Under the pieces are notes generated by a model. That model did not search any database. It saw only the letters and a list, made by a program, of their open reading frames with translations, and was not told the origin of the DNA. Positions 53,032-61,959 of a stretch of 64,000 nt of DNA are shown here, one piece after another (positions within the stretch are counted from its first letter, which is position 1; every line of letters begins with the position of its first letter). The DNA comes from Phycisphaeraceae bacterium. Lineage in GTDB: Bacteria; Planctomycetota; Phycisphaerae; Phycisphaerales; Zrk34. The stretch lies in contig JANQHD010000028.1 of the NCBI GenBank assembly GCA_028282805.1, positions 1-64,000 of the forward strand, written 5' to 3'. A program made the translations under genes and the position numbers.

Positions 53032-53217
53032 GTGGTCAGTGGGTTGGGTGAGGGGCGAAAAACCAACCGGGCTGAGCGTCTTGTTTGGTGAGGTGGTCGC
53101 GGGCGCGGCAATGCGCCCGGATTTGCCTTGCGACAGGGCGTGGGGCCCATAAAATCAAGCCAGGCGGTCCGTTTTAAGGGCGGCACTGCCCAGGACTTAA
53201 CCACAAGGGGTTTCGAC

Positions 53218-54219
53218 ATGAACACGCGTTTGACCACGATCACGACCATCGCGGCCGTGTTGTGCTGCGCCGCCGCGGCGGTCGCGGGGCTGCCGGCCGC
53301 ATCACACGACGAACAGACGTCCGCCGCTTTGGGCGTGACCAAGGAGACGACCTTCGCCAAGCTTTCGAGCCTGTGCGTGGACAAGGCGGGGCGGGTGCTG
53401 GCGTGCGACGAGCGCAGCAAGTCGATCCGGGTGTTCGACGCCGAGGGCAAGCCGGCCGCGACGTGGCCGTTGAGCGTGGCGCCCAGCGCCATGTGCGCGT
53501 GCCCGGAGAGCGGGGCGGTCTACGTGGGCACGACCGGCGCGGTGGTCAAGCTCGACGCCGAGGGCAAGGAGGTCGCGCGCCTCACCGCCGACGACCAGCC
53601 GCTGCCGAAGCGCGGCCGGGTCACCGCGATCGCGGTGTCGGGCAAGGACGTGTTCATCAGCTACTGCTACATCCCCGGCAACTCGGTGCGCGGCATGGTC
53701 TACCGCATGACCGCCGACCTGGCCGAGCCGACCATGATCGCCAAGGGCTACCGCGGCTGCTGCGGCAACCTCGACATCGATGCGCGTGACGGCAAGGTTT
53801 ACGTCGCCGAGAACGCCGGCCACCGCATCGTGGTCATCGACCGCAACGGCAAGCTCATCGAACGCTGGGGTAAGCGCGACCGCACCGGTAAGAACGGTTT
53901 CGGCAGCTGCTGTAACCCGATGGGCGTCTGCGTCGGTGCCGACGGCTCGGTGTACACCGCCGAGGACGGCCCCAACCAGATCAAACGCTTCAACATCGAG
54001 GGCGACCTGCAGGACTTCGTCGGCCCGGTCGGCAAGAAGATCACCGGCGCCAAGGCGATGAAGCGCTCGTGCAGCAACGGCCAGGTCGCGGTGAACGCCG
54101 ACGGCAGCCGCGTGTACGTGCTCGACGAGGCGAACAACATTGTCCGCGTGCTGGTCGGGCCCGCGACGGTCCAACCCGAAGACGAAACGGAAGCCGACGT
54201 TGCTCAAGCCGCGAGTTAA
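53218..54219 (+). CDS. Secreted NHL-repeat beta-propeller protein
   Basis: A 333-residue exported protein. The signal peptide is LTTITTIAAVLCCAAAAVAG. Repeated blade motifs include LCVDKAGRVLACDERSKSIR, LDIDARDGKVYVAENAGHRI and VCVGADGSVYTAEDGPNQIK, the GxVYVAExxxxRI pattern of NHL/six-bladed propellers. Paired cysteines (YRGCCGNLD, FGSCCNPMG) are unusual and may bind metal or form disulfides. The start at 53218 has AAGGGG eight bases upstream. The stop is 29 bases before the PhnD-PQQ gene, probably one operon. Confidence 0.82.
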   Translation: MNTRLTTITTIAAVLCCAAAAVAGLPAASHDEQTSAALGVTKETTFAKLSSLCVDKAGRVLACDERSKSIRVFDAEGKPAATWPLSVAPSAMCACPESGAVYVGTTGAVVKLDAEGKEVARLTADDQPLPKRGRVTAIAVSGKDVFISYCYIPGNSVRGMVYRMTADLAEPTMIAKGYRGCCGNLDIDARDGKVYVAENAGHRIVVIDRNGKLIERWGKRDRTGKNGFGSCCNPMGVCVGADGSVYTAEDGPNQIKRFNIEGDLQDFVGPVGKKITGAKAMKRSCSNGQVAVNADGSRVYVLDEANNIVRVLVGPATVQPEDETEADVAQAAS

Positions 54220-54248
54220 ACGTCGCAACAAATAAGGGCCGCATTCTT

Positions 54249-56294
54249 ATGAACGTCACGAGCAAGTTATCGTGTGTTGTGGTGTTGTTGGGCTTGATCG
54301 CCTTCATCGGCTGTCAGTACGTCACGCCCGGCGACACCCCACAGGCCGCCACCGACGCCCGCCCGATCACGCTGCTGGTGATGGACCCGCTGTCGCTGGA
54401 GTTGGCGTGCCCGTGCGTCGAGGGCTTTGCGCAGCGCAACTACCACGCGCTCGGCAAGCACCTCGCCAGGCAGCTCGGCCGACCGGTCAACGTCGCGTTT
54501 CACGGCACGCTCGCCGAGGCCGAGGCCGAGGGGCTGTGGGCGACGAGCGACGTGGTCGTCATCGGCAAGCAGACGATGGTCGCCCACGACCTGAAAAACA
54601 GCCCGCACGAGGCCGAGCGCATCGCGATGCTCACCGGCCTCGAGGGCAAGACCACGCTCACGGGCCTTCTGGTCGTGCGCGCCGACGACCCGGCGCAATC
54701 GGTGAAGGACATTGCTGGCAGCCGGATCGTGTTCGGGCCTTCTTTTGAACACGAAAAATCGTTGGCCGCTTTCGAGCTGCTCAAGGCGGAGGGCGTGGCC
54801 GTGCCCCAGCAGGTTGAAACGGCGCCCGGCTGCAACATCGCCGCGTTACAGGTGTTCGAGAAGAAGGCCGACGTGGCGGTGATCAGTTCGTACGCGATGC
54901 CGCTGCTGACCGGCTGCGGCACGATCGACGCCGGGGCGCTGCGCCAGGTCGGTGAAACGAAGCCCGTGCCGTTCATCGCCGCCTTCGCCGATGCGCGTTT
55001 GACCGAGGCGCAGCGCGCCGCGATCCGCGCGGCGCTGCTGACCGTCAAGCGGGACGCCGAGTTGTGCAAGGTCATGGAGACCCGCGACGGCTTCGTGCCG
55101 GTCAAGGCCGCCGGCGAGCCGCCGCCGAAGCTGTCGTCGACCTGGCCGGACTGGCGCGGACCCAACCGCGACGGCCTGGCCGCGAGCCTGCCCGACCGCC
55201 TGCCCGACGAGGCGGTCTTTTTGTGGCGCAAGCCGCTGCACAGCATCGCGCTGGCCGGGGTTTGCGCCACCAAAGACCGCGTGATCGTCGCCGACAAGAC
55301 CGCCGACGGCCTGCGTGACCGCTGGGTCTGTTTCGATGCGGGCACCGGCAAGCAGCTGTGGCAACACGCCTACGACTACCACGCCGCCATGGACTACGGC
55401 AACGCGCCGCGCGCGACTGCCGTGCTCCACGACGGCGTGGCGTACCTGCTCGGCGCCGGCGGACACCTCCACGCCGTCAAAGCCGACACCGGCGACCTGG
55501 TCTGGCAACGCCACCTTGCCGACGAGTTCGGCGCGACCGTGCCCACCTGGGGTTACTGCGCCACGCCGCTGCTCGTCGGCGATCGGCTCATCGTCAACCC
55601 CGGGGGCAAGGGCGCCGCCGTCGTCGCCCTCGACCGGCGCACCGGCAAGACCCTGTGGCGCGGCGAAGGCGACGCCGCCGCCTACGGCGCGTTCATCCAC
55701 GCCAACGTCCACGGCGTCGAACAGGTCATCGGCTACGACGCGACCACCGCCGGCGGGTGGTCCGTGAAAACCGGCCAGCGCCTCTGGTCGCTGACGCCCC
55801 CCGAAGAGTTCGACTTTAACGTGCCCACGCCCGTCCTGCTGCCCGGCCACCGCCTGCTGCTCGCCACCGAGAACAACGGCACACGCACCTACACCTTCGA
55901 CCAACACGGCAAGCTCAACCCCACGCCGCTCGCCGTCAATGAAGACGCCGTGCCCGACACCACCAGCCCCGTCGTGATCGGGCGGCGCGTCTTCTCCTCC
56001 GGCCTCGGCGCGATGCTCTGCCTCGACCTGGCCGACAACCTGAAAACCATCTGGGAAACCGAAGACGGCCCGTTCGACGAGCACGTCTCGCTCATCGCCT
56101 CGCCCACCCGCGTGCTCGTGACCACCATCGGCGCCGAGCTGATCCTGCTCGACCCGACCGCCGACGATTACAAACCTCTCTCACACCTCAAGCCGTTCGA
56201 CCAAGCCGAGTGCTGGTCGCACCCCGCCCTCGTCGGCGACCGGCTCTACATCCGCACCCAAAACGAGATCGCCTGCCTCTCGCTGGCGCGATGA
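54249..56294 (+). CDS. Fusion of PhnD-like binding domain and PQQ-type beta-propeller
   Basis: A 681-residue exported protein. The N-terminus VVVLLGLIAFIGC is lipobox-like, with Cys22 as possible lipid anchor. Residues of about 35-300 have the PhnD/SsuA-type periplasmic binding fold (NYHALGKHLARQLGRPVNVA, TGLLVVRADDPAQSVKDIAG, SRIVFGPSFEHEKSLAAFEL). From about residue 310 the sequence is a PQQ-like propeller (WPDWRGPNRDGL, CFDAGTGKQLWQH, ALDRRTGKTLWRGEGD). The combination of a ligand-binding domain and a propeller in one chain is unusual. Its partner is the NHL protein just upstream. The ligand is not known. Confidence 0.8.
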   Translation: MNVTSKLSCVVVLLGLIAFIGCQYVTPGDTPQAATDARPITLLVMDPLSLELACPCVEGFAQRNYHALGKHLARQLGRPVNVAFHGTLAEAEAEGLWATSDVVVIGKQTMVAHDLKNSPHEAERIAMLTGLEGKTTLTGLLVVRADDPAQSVKDIAGSRIVFGPSFEHEKSLAAFELLKAEGVAVPQQVETAPGCNIAALQVFEKKADVAVISSYAMPLLTGCGTIDAGALRQVGETKPVPFIAAFADARLTEAQRAAIRAALLTVKRDAELCKVMETRDGFVPVKAAGEPPPKLSSTWPDWRGPNRDGLAASLPDRLPDEAVFLWRKPLHSIALAGVCATKDRVIVADKTADGLRDRWVCFDAGTGKQLWQHAYDYHAAMDYGNAPRATAVLHDGVAYLLGAGGHLHAVKADTGDLVWQRHLADEFGATVPTWGYCATPLLVGDRLIVNPGGKGAAVVALDRRTGKTLWRGEGDAAAYGAFIHANVHGVEQVIGYDATTAGGWSVKTGQRLWSLTPPEEFDFNVPTPVLLPGHRLLLATENNGTRTYTFDQHGKLNPTPLAVNEDAVPDTTSPVVIGRRVFSSGLGAMLCLDLADNLKTIWETEDGPFDEHVSLIASPTRVLVTTIGAELILLDPTADDYKPLSHLKPFDQAECWSHPALVGDRLYIRTQNEIACLSLAR

Positions 56295-56384
56295 CCAACC
56301 ACCCGCGCCCGCTCGCGGCGCAGCGCCCCACCCAGCACCACCCCTCCGCCAAACACCCCTCCGCCCCGTCCGTACGCCGAGCAA

Positions 56385-56409
56385 TATAGTTTATAGTCTA
56401 TAAGCTATA
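56385..56409. repeat. AT-rich palindrome family, copy e (one mismatch)
   Basis: TATAGTTTATAG, T, CTATAAGCTATA, followed by a partial extra AGCTATA unit. Confidence 0.75.
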
Positions 56410-56469
56410 AGCTATACACGCATCAATGACCGCGTATGGGTGATGGATGCCCGCACGGGCTGGCCGCCT

Positions 56470-56494
56470 CGTTTAGCGACGGCCCGCGGGGCCG
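56470..56494 (+). repeat. REP-like palindromic repeat, copy 3
   Basis: CGTTTAGCGACGGCCC then GCGGGGCCG; one base differs from copy 1. Confidence 0.6.
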
Positions 56495-56556
56495 CGCGTT
56501 TCCCGCCAACCTGCCGAGCCAGTACTTCACACTCTTGAGCAATCCCGGTTCGATGA

Positions 56557-56581
56557 TATAGTTTATAGTCTATAAACTATA
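56557..56581. repeat. AT-rich palindrome family, copy f (perfect)
   Basis: TATAGTTTATAG, T, CTATAAACTATA. A 7-mer array starts ten bases later, the same arrangement as copy c. Confidence 0.85.
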
Positions 56582-56590
56582 TCATTTCCC

Positions 56591-56625
56591 GCACCCCGCA
56601 CCCCGCACCCCGCACCCCGCACCCC
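56591..56625. repeat. Tandem array of 7-mer GCACCCC
   Basis: Five exact copies, then CGGGTG. C-rich on the plus strand like the array at 51620. Confidence 0.9.
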
Positions 56626-56678
56626 GGGTGTCGACCGCCGCAACGAATGAGCGCATCCCGACGCGATTGGTGTCAGTT

Positions 56679-56703
56679 CGTTTAGCGACGGCCCGCAGGG
56701 CCG
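56679..56703 (+). repeat. REP-like palindromic repeat, copy 4
   Basis: Identical to copy 1 over 25 bases. Confidence 0.6.
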
Positions 56704-56765
56704 TGCGTACATACACCCCTTGCCAATTTGATCCACCCACTTCATGAATAGATCAGGCAGAGAAA

Positions 56766-56790
56766 TATAGTTTTTAGACTAAAAACTATA
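56766..56790. repeat. AT-rich palindrome family, copy g (perfect)
   Basis: TATAGTTTTTAG, A, CTAAAAACTATA; same type as copy d. It lies 110 bases upstream of the Nudix gene. Confidence 0.85.
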
Positions 56791-56900
56791 AATCTGCTCC
56801 ATGCCACCTGCCCCGAACCCCGCACTCCGAGTCCCCAAGCCTCAACCCCCTAATCACTGTCATTGGAGCAACGGGCTGGGCCCGTTATCATGTGCCGCCC

Positions 56901-57410
56901 ATGACGAAGAAGTTGCCGTACAAGATCGCCGTGCTGTGTTACCTGTTCGACGAGCGGGGCCGGTTGCTGCTGCTGCACCGGGCGCAGGAGCCGAACAAGG
57001 GGTTGTACTCGCCGATCGGCGGCAAGCTGCACATGGACGAGGGCGAGTCGCCCGCCGCGTGCGCCCTGCGCGAGATGCGGGAAGAGGTCGAGCTCGACCT
57101 CGGCTACGCCGACATCCACCTCACCGGCCTGATCAGCGAGACCGCGTTCGGCGGCGAGACCCATTGGCTGCTGTTCCTCTACGAGGTCACGCACCCCGTC
57201 GAGGTGACCCGCATGCAGTTCAGCGAGGGCACGCTCGAGTGGCACGCGTTCGACGAGGTCGACGCCTTGAACATCCCCGAGACCGATCGCAAGGTGATCT
57301 ACCCGCTGTTCCGAAAGTACCGCGGCAAGTTCTTCCACGCCCACATCGACTGCACCAACGGCGGCTACACCTGGCGCCTCGAACACCCGACCGACGGCTC
57401 GGCCGACTGA
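56901..57410 (+). CDS. Nudix hydrolase
   Basis: A 169-residue hydrolase of nucleoside diphosphate-linked compounds. The Nudix box is GKLHMDEGESPAACALREMR with EEVELDL: it keeps the E-x7-REuxEE part but has two extra residues between the first Gly and the Glu compared with MutT. The substrate cannot be inferred. The ATG at 56901 is used; a GTG three codons before is possible. No operon partner. Confidence 0.88.
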   Translation: MTKKLPYKIAVLCYLFDERGRLLLLHRAQEPNKGLYSPIGGKLHMDEGESPAACALREMREEVELDLGYADIHLTGLISETAFGGETHWLLFLYEVTHPVEVTRMQFSEGTLEWHAFDEVDALNIPETDRKVIYPLFRKYRGKFFHAHIDCTNGGYTWRLEHPTDGSAD

Positions 57411-57502
57411 CACGATGGCGATCCGGCGAGCCGGCCCGTCGTGGCGTTCGCGTGTGTCGCGCCGCGATTGTCTGGCACGCCAACGAGACAGGTCTTCACG
57501 GA

Positions 57503-57521
57503 CCGGGCCGACACGGCCCGG
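57503..57521 (+). terminator. GC-rich hairpin behind the Nudix gene
   Basis: CCGGGCCG-ACA-CGGCCCGG, then CTCGCTCGTCGCTTTT. It shares the ACA loop and GGCTCGCT tail with the hairpin at 47842-47862. Confidence 0.5.
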
Positions 57522-57609
57522 CTCGCTCGTCGCTTTTGCGTGAACAATCCTGCGCCGTGTGCGTCTTATTGGTTTGAGCACACACACTTTCTCCAAAAAG
57601 GGGCACACC

Positions 57610-58323
57610 ATGAAAAAGCACACGATCCTTGCACTCGTTTGCACGCTGACGCTCGCCGGGGCCGCTTACGCGGATGCCGACCACCCCGACGCGCGCTACA
57701 TCAACGTCTCCGGCACCGCGGTGACCAAGGTCGTGCCCGACCGGATCGTCTGGCGGCTGACCGTTGTCGACGAGAACCCCGAGTTGCTCGTGGCCAAGCA
57801 GTCCAACGACGCGAAGATGGCCCGGGTGCTCGAGGCGATCGACTCGCTCGACGTCGAACCCGCCGACGTGCAGTCCAGCGAGCTGTCGTTCGAGCGCGTC
57901 TACGAGCGCGACAGGTACAACCACCGCGGCAACTTCAAGCACTACCGCGTCACCCGCGTGATCACCGTCCGCCAGCGAGACCTCGACCGGTTCGACGAGT
58001 TCCTCAAGGAACTGGTCGCCAAGGTGGAACTGGAGGCTTCCTACCGCTTCGAGTCGTCGAAGATGGAGGACGTGCGGTGGGAGACGCGCCTGACCGCGCT
58101 GAAGATCGCCAAGAAGAAGGCCGGCGACATGGCCGGGGTGCTCGACGCGAAGGTCGGCCCGGTCATGCGGATCGAAGAACCGCACGACAACTGGCGGGTG
58201 ACGACGAACAACTTCGTCAACCGCTCGGCCGGCGCCGGCGCCGCCGATTCGATCACCGGCACGTTCGCCCCCGGCACCATCGACGTCCGCGTCTCCGTCA
58301 ACGTGCGCTTCGCGCTCGACTGA
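57610..58323 (+). CDS. Secreted SIMPL-domain protein
   Basis: A 237-residue exported protein. A signal peptide (TILALVCTLTLAGAAYAD) is followed by the SIMPL/DUF541 domain: INVSGTAVTKVVPDRIVWRL at the start, VITVRQRDLDRFDEFLKELV in the middle and IDVRVSVNVRFALD at the end. Members form large ring assemblies in the periplasm or outer membrane; the role is mostly unknown. AGGGG precedes the ATG. Single-gene unit. Confidence 0.85.
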   Translation: MKKHTILALVCTLTLAGAAYADADHPDARYINVSGTAVTKVVPDRIVWRLTVVDENPELLVAKQSNDAKMARVLEAIDSLDVEPADVQSSELSFERVYERDRYNHRGNFKHYRVTRVITVRQRDLDRFDEFLKELVAKVELEASYRFESSKMEDVRWETRLTALKIAKKKAGDMAGVLDAKVGPVMRIEEPHDNWRVTTNNFVNRSAGAGAADSITGTFAPGTIDVRVSVNVRFALD

Positions 58324-58642
58324 GGTTGCGCCCCACGGCGGGCCCGGCCCGGCTCGCTTATTCGCTTGACTCGCCCGCCGCCGCGTGGCACACTGAGTGT
58401 GCATGAGTCGCAAGACGCCCATTGTCTGATCCCCCGAGCGTGAGCGATCGCGTCTGATCCGCGCACGCTGTCCCTGCGCACAACCTGGAACTCGTCACGG
58501 CCGCGTGTTGACGCGCGCCGTGTCACGTCACGCACCCGCATCAACGAAAGGCTTTGCATGAATGCGCCCTCGGCGTTTTACGCCAAACCACACGAACCCG
58601 TTTGCAGGAAACAAACCATGACACACCACAGGATCGATACAC
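58324..58642. other. Intergenic, no gene seen
   Basis: It opens with a GGCCCGGCTCGCT segment (58345-58357), probably the end of the SIMPL transcript. Short frames beginning at 58558 and 58618 have no content I recognise and are out of frame with the next gene. Confidence 0.5.
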
Positions 58643-59002
58643 TTGAACACGCGTTACCAACCCCGGCGAGGCGATCGCAACCGATCTACCACCTTCGCCT
58701 GTAAGAAATGCAAACGCCCGGTCGAGCGGTCGGCCTTCGGCACGCAACACCGCAACCACTGCCCGCACTGTTTGTGGTCGACGCACGTCGACGACCGCGT
58801 GGGCGACCGGCGCTCGGCGTGCGGCGGGCTGATGGAGCCCATCGCCGTGTGGGCCCGGCCCGACGACGAGTGGGCGCTGGTCCACCGCTGTCAAAGCTGC
58901 GGCCAGCTGCGCACCAACCGCATCGCCGGCGACGACGCCGACTGGGCCCTGCTCGCGCTGGCGGCCCGCCCGCTGGCGCAACCACCGTTCCCCTTAGCGT
59001 AA
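58643..59002 (+). CDS. RNHCP domain protein
   Basis: A 119-residue zinc-finger-like protein. FACKKCKRPV and HRNHCPHCLWSTHVDD make up the RNHCP signature (RNHCPxCLxSxHVD), and CQSCGQLRTNRIAGDD is the second metal half-site. The function of the family is not established; the cysteines suggest a zinc ribbon pair that may bind nucleic acid. No ATG is in frame upstream before a stop, so the start is probably TTG at 58643, behind AGGA. A strong terminator follows. Confidence 0.8.
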   Translation: MNTRYQPRRGDRNRSTTFACKKCKRPVERSAFGTQHRNHCPHCLWSTHVDDRVGDRRSACGGLMEPIAVWARPDDEWALVHRCQSCGQLRTNRIAGDDADWALLALAARPLAQPPFPLA

Positions 59003-59009
59003 ACAGACC

Positions 59010-59037
59010 GCGGCCCCGCCAAGGCGGGGCCGCTTTG
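59010..59037 (+). terminator. Strong terminator of the RNHCP gene
   Basis: An 11-bp stem, GCGGCCCCGCC (59010-59020) with GGCGGGGCCGC (59023-59033), loop AA, then TTTGATT. Confidence 0.85.
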
Positions 59038-59074
59038 ATTCGTCCCACTCATTTCTGAGCAACAGCCGCGCCCC

Positions 59075-59932
59075 TCATCGTGGCTCGGTCGGGTTCAACC
59101 GCGTGGCCCGTCGCCCACGGTAGGCCAGAACGATCGTTCCAACGCCCAGCAAGCTCAGCGCCGTTGGTTCGGGGATGTGCGAGAGGATCTCGTTTTCCGA
59201 CAACGCGCGGTTGTAGATCGCCACTTCGTCGATCTCGCCAAAGAAGAACCGGTCCGGCGCGAACTGGATGAAGCCCGACCCGATACGCACGTCGGCGTCG
59301 GCCAGGATATGGCTGAAAGCTCCCCCGGTCGTGTCGTTGATCGTGGTGCTGTACACCCCATCGATGTAAACCCGTGATTCCCCCGGTTTGACCACGACCG
59401 CCACGTGCTGCCAGTTCCCCGCCGCCAGCGGGATCGGGTTGTTTTGCAGGATGCCCGCGTCCGTGTAGGTGGTCACCCGCCCACCCGCCGGCTCGCCGAG
59501 TTGCAGGTGCGTAAAGCTGTTGCCGGCGCCGGAGAGCGCCGCTTGGAAGGTGTTCCCGTTGTCAGCGGTGACGCGGACCAGCGCCTCGACGGTCAGCTCC
59601 GTCCAGGCCGACCCTCCCCAACTCCCACCCGGCAGGTTCGCGTGTGTGGCGGGCAGGGAGATGTAGTCATTCACCCCATCGAACCCGGCCGCGCCATCGC
59701 CGGCGAAGCTCGCCGTGACCGGTCCCGCCCCGTTGATGTACGTGCCGTGGACCCCGTTCGGCGACGAATCCAGTGCGACGCCGCCACCGCCGTCGTTCAA
59801 CCGGTAGAAGGCCACCGGGTTGTCGCCCAGCACGTTGTGCGGGCTCCACGCCGATGGCGCCGCTGGTAACGCCGAGATCAGACACAGCACCGGCAATATC
59901 GCCACGAACGGTACAAGGTTCTTTCCCGCCAT
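59075..59932 (-). CDS. Secreted LamG-domain PEP-CTERM protein
   Basis: A 285-residue exported protein. The signal peptide is LVPFVAILPVLCLISALPAA. The LamG/concanavalin-like domain begins NPVAFYRLNDGGGGVALDSS, continues FDGVNDYISLPATHANLPGG and WQHVAVVVKPGESRVYIDGV, and ends GEIDEVAIYNRALSENEI. The sorting tail is PEPTALSLLGVGTIVLAYRG plus arginines. It probably binds carbohydrate at the cell surface. GGAAGGAG precedes the ATG at 59932. Confidence 0.88.
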   Translation of the reverse strand: MAGKNLVPFVAILPVLCLISALPAAPSAWSPHNVLGDNPVAFYRLNDGGGGVALDSSPNGVHGTYINGAGPVTASFAGDGAAGFDGVNDYISLPATHANLPGGSWGGSAWTELTVEALVRVTADNGNTFQAALSGAGNSFTHLQLGEPAGGRVTTYTDAGILQNNPIPLAAGNWQHVAVVVKPGESRVYIDGVYSTTINDTTGGAFSHILADADVRIGSGFIQFAPDRFFFGEIDEVAIYNRALSENEILSHIPEPTALSLLGVGTIVLAYRGRRATRLNPTEPR

Positions 59933-60300
59933 TGCGCTTGGGCTCCTTCCGGGGACCTGCTGACACGAAGCGGGCCTTGGCGGATGCGAAGAAGCCAGTT
60001 CCCGGTTCCACCCGGCCTGCCGCACCGTCGCGCCGCTTCAACACCGAGAGCCAGTGCCCGACCGCGAGCACCTTCTGTTCCCCACGAACCACACGCTTGG
60101 CACAACGCCAAGCCAACAACTGCGCACCGATCACCGTCAACCATTCAAGCTGACCCACTCTCCCCGATCGGCGCGAGCTCTCTCAGAGTTCCCCCTTGCC
60201 AGACAGAACGTCATCGATACTCGTATATACCGTATGGTCCGGTAAATGCAAGTGAAAACAGGAGGAAAAGGGAGAGCAGAACACTCTACTTTTCCGGGGG

Positions 60301-61959
60301 TCACTCCAGCAACACCGGGCGCATCGCGTTCTCAATGTCCGGCTCGATGTTGCTCTTTATACCCGGTCGACCGTACCAGAACGTGGTCGGGGCGTAGTCC
60401 ATCTTCGTGTCTTGCCAATGCGACAGCTCCATGTCCAACCGGAGGCTCGCCTTAAACGGTATCCCATCGAGCAGGCGGTAGCGGCTGTTGACGGTAAAGC
60501 CCGCGGACAGGTTGCCCGTGCCGTCGGGTTGCACGACGAACGGCGAGCTGAATGATTGATTGAGGCAGTGAGCGTAGCCGTAGTAGTCTTCGGTGCCCGT
60601 GCCCAGATGCGAGGGGAAGGGTTCATCGTCGACGTAAATGCGCTCATCGCCCTCACCCCACCAACCCTTGTGGTGGTCGAAGAGGGTCAGCGTGTCGCCG
60701 ATGTAGACGCCCCGCCCCTTGAGTGTGACGTAATTCAGATCGCGTACCGGCCGTGTCTTGATGTCTGAAAACTGATGCCAATTGCTGCCGAAGTACATGC
60801 TGCGGTCGTCCCATTGCCAGCCGCCATAGCCGACCTCAGCCTCGACCAACTCGACGGCTTGATCGCCGAGGTTGTGCACGACCACGGCCGCGGCCCTTTG
60901 AAACGGCATGACCCAGTGCGCCCGCAGCAGCCCGTTTTCATCGACCGAGCTGTACCAGGATTTAAACTTTCGGACCTGGTAACCGGTGCCAAAGAAATCG
61001 CCGACCGGCGCCCAGACCGTACGCTCGCCATCGAAGCGGATCTCCAAAACAGTTGAGCGCAGGGCCTGGGGAAGGTCATTGGCCCGGAGTTGGAAGCCCA
61101 GCTTGCGCAACGAGCCACCTTTGGCGGTGTTGGCCCTGATCGTAATCGACTTCTTCGTGCCGGCCCGCAACACGCCGGCAAGCTCGTGATTGACTCGATC
61201 AATGCCGTCGTTGTCCGGTGCATTCATCAGAGTCCTGCCGGCCTGCTCCAACGCACCCCGGGCACGCTCAAGCGCCCGCAATGAAAAGCTCTCAACGTTG
61301 ATTCCGCTGCTTGTCGCACCCGACTTGTAAGTGCGGTAATTGATGTTGTAGAACAGGCAGTCCTTGGGCCAGGCGCCACCGGGCTTGAGCTTCCGGCCGT
61401 CCGGCACCTCGAACGTGATCTTGCACGACTTGGCATACGGGATCGGCAGGTAAAGGTTGCTGCCCTGTTGGTGGCGCGGGCTTCCCGGCGCCAGGCGCAT
61501 CGCGAACGGCTCGCCCACAAGGTTGCCGTTGAACCAATCGCGGAAGGTTTTTTCGATGACCGGCTCTTTCGCGCCGTCGAGGTAGGCCCGCAGTGTGCCG
61601 TCGAGCAGCTCGTTGCCGCCGGAGACGATCCACATCCGCACCACCGCGCCCGGCCCCTGTGCGTCCATCATGACGTGCTCAACACGGCCGTCCGGGCGCT
61701 TCTCATAATCGAGAAAATGAGACCGGTCGTTGTTCGCGTACCAGCCTCGGTTGCCGGGGCCTTGCGAACTCTTGCGGTCCCAACTCGAGGCCTGCTTGTT
61801 CGTGTAGGCGGGCTGGGGGAAACGTGCCACCGTGTCGCGTGAGGTCATCTCCTTGAGCAAGGTCTCAATCGTGACCGCATTCTCTGTGGCGCAAGACGCG
61901 CCCGTGAGCAGAACACACATCGCGGCAGTCAGCCTGATTGAAGTCACCATTGGTCTCAT
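60301..61959 (-). CDS. DUF2961 / GH172 family protein
   Basis: A 552-residue exported protein. A signal sequence (IRLTAAMCVLLTGASCATE) is followed by the DUF2961 region: LDYEKRPDGRVEHVMMDAQG, PGAVVRMWIVSGGNELLDGT, LYLPIPYAKSCKITFEVPDG, and near the end YVDDEPFPSHLGTGTEDYYG with YAHCLNQSF. The family includes GH172 enzymes acting on alpha-fructofuranosides and arabinofuranosides, so a glycosidase is likely; the substrate is open. The start may be ATG 61959 or 61950. It is downstream of the palindrome-rich spacer. Confidence 0.82.
   Translation of the reverse strand: MRPMVTSIRLTAAMCVLLTGASCATENAVTIETLLKEMTSRDTVARFPQPAYTNKQASSWDRKSSQGPGNRGWYANNDRSHFLDYEKRPDGRVEHVMMDAQGPGAVVRMWIVSGGNELLDGTLRAYLDGAKEPVIEKTFRDWFNGNLVGEPFAMRLAPGSPRHQQGSNLYLPIPYAKSCKITFEVPDGRKLKPGGAWPKDCLFYNINYRTYKSGATSSGINVESFSLRALERARGALEQAGRTLMNAPDNDGIDRVNHELAGVLRAGTKKSITIRANTAKGGSLRKLGFQLRANDLPQALRSTVLEIRFDGERTVWAPVGDFFGTGYQVRKFKSWYSSVDENGLLRAHWVMPFQRAAAVVVHNLGDQAVELVEAEVGYGGWQWDDRSMYFGSNWHQFSDIKTRPVRDLNYVTLKGRGVYIGDTLTLFDHHKGWWGEGDERIYVDDEPFPSHLGTGTEDYYGYAHCLNQSFSSPFVVQPDGTGNLSAGFTVNSRYRLLDGIPFKASLRLDMELSHWQDTKMDYAPTTFWYGRPGIKSNIEPDIENAMRPVLLE

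Larger units (their letters stand above)
56295..56900. other. Repeat-rich intergenic region
   Basis: 600 bases without a gene. It contains palindrome copies e, f and g, REP-like copies 3 and 4 and a GCACCCC 7-mer array. It serves as promoter region for the Nudix gene at its right end. Confidence 0.7.
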
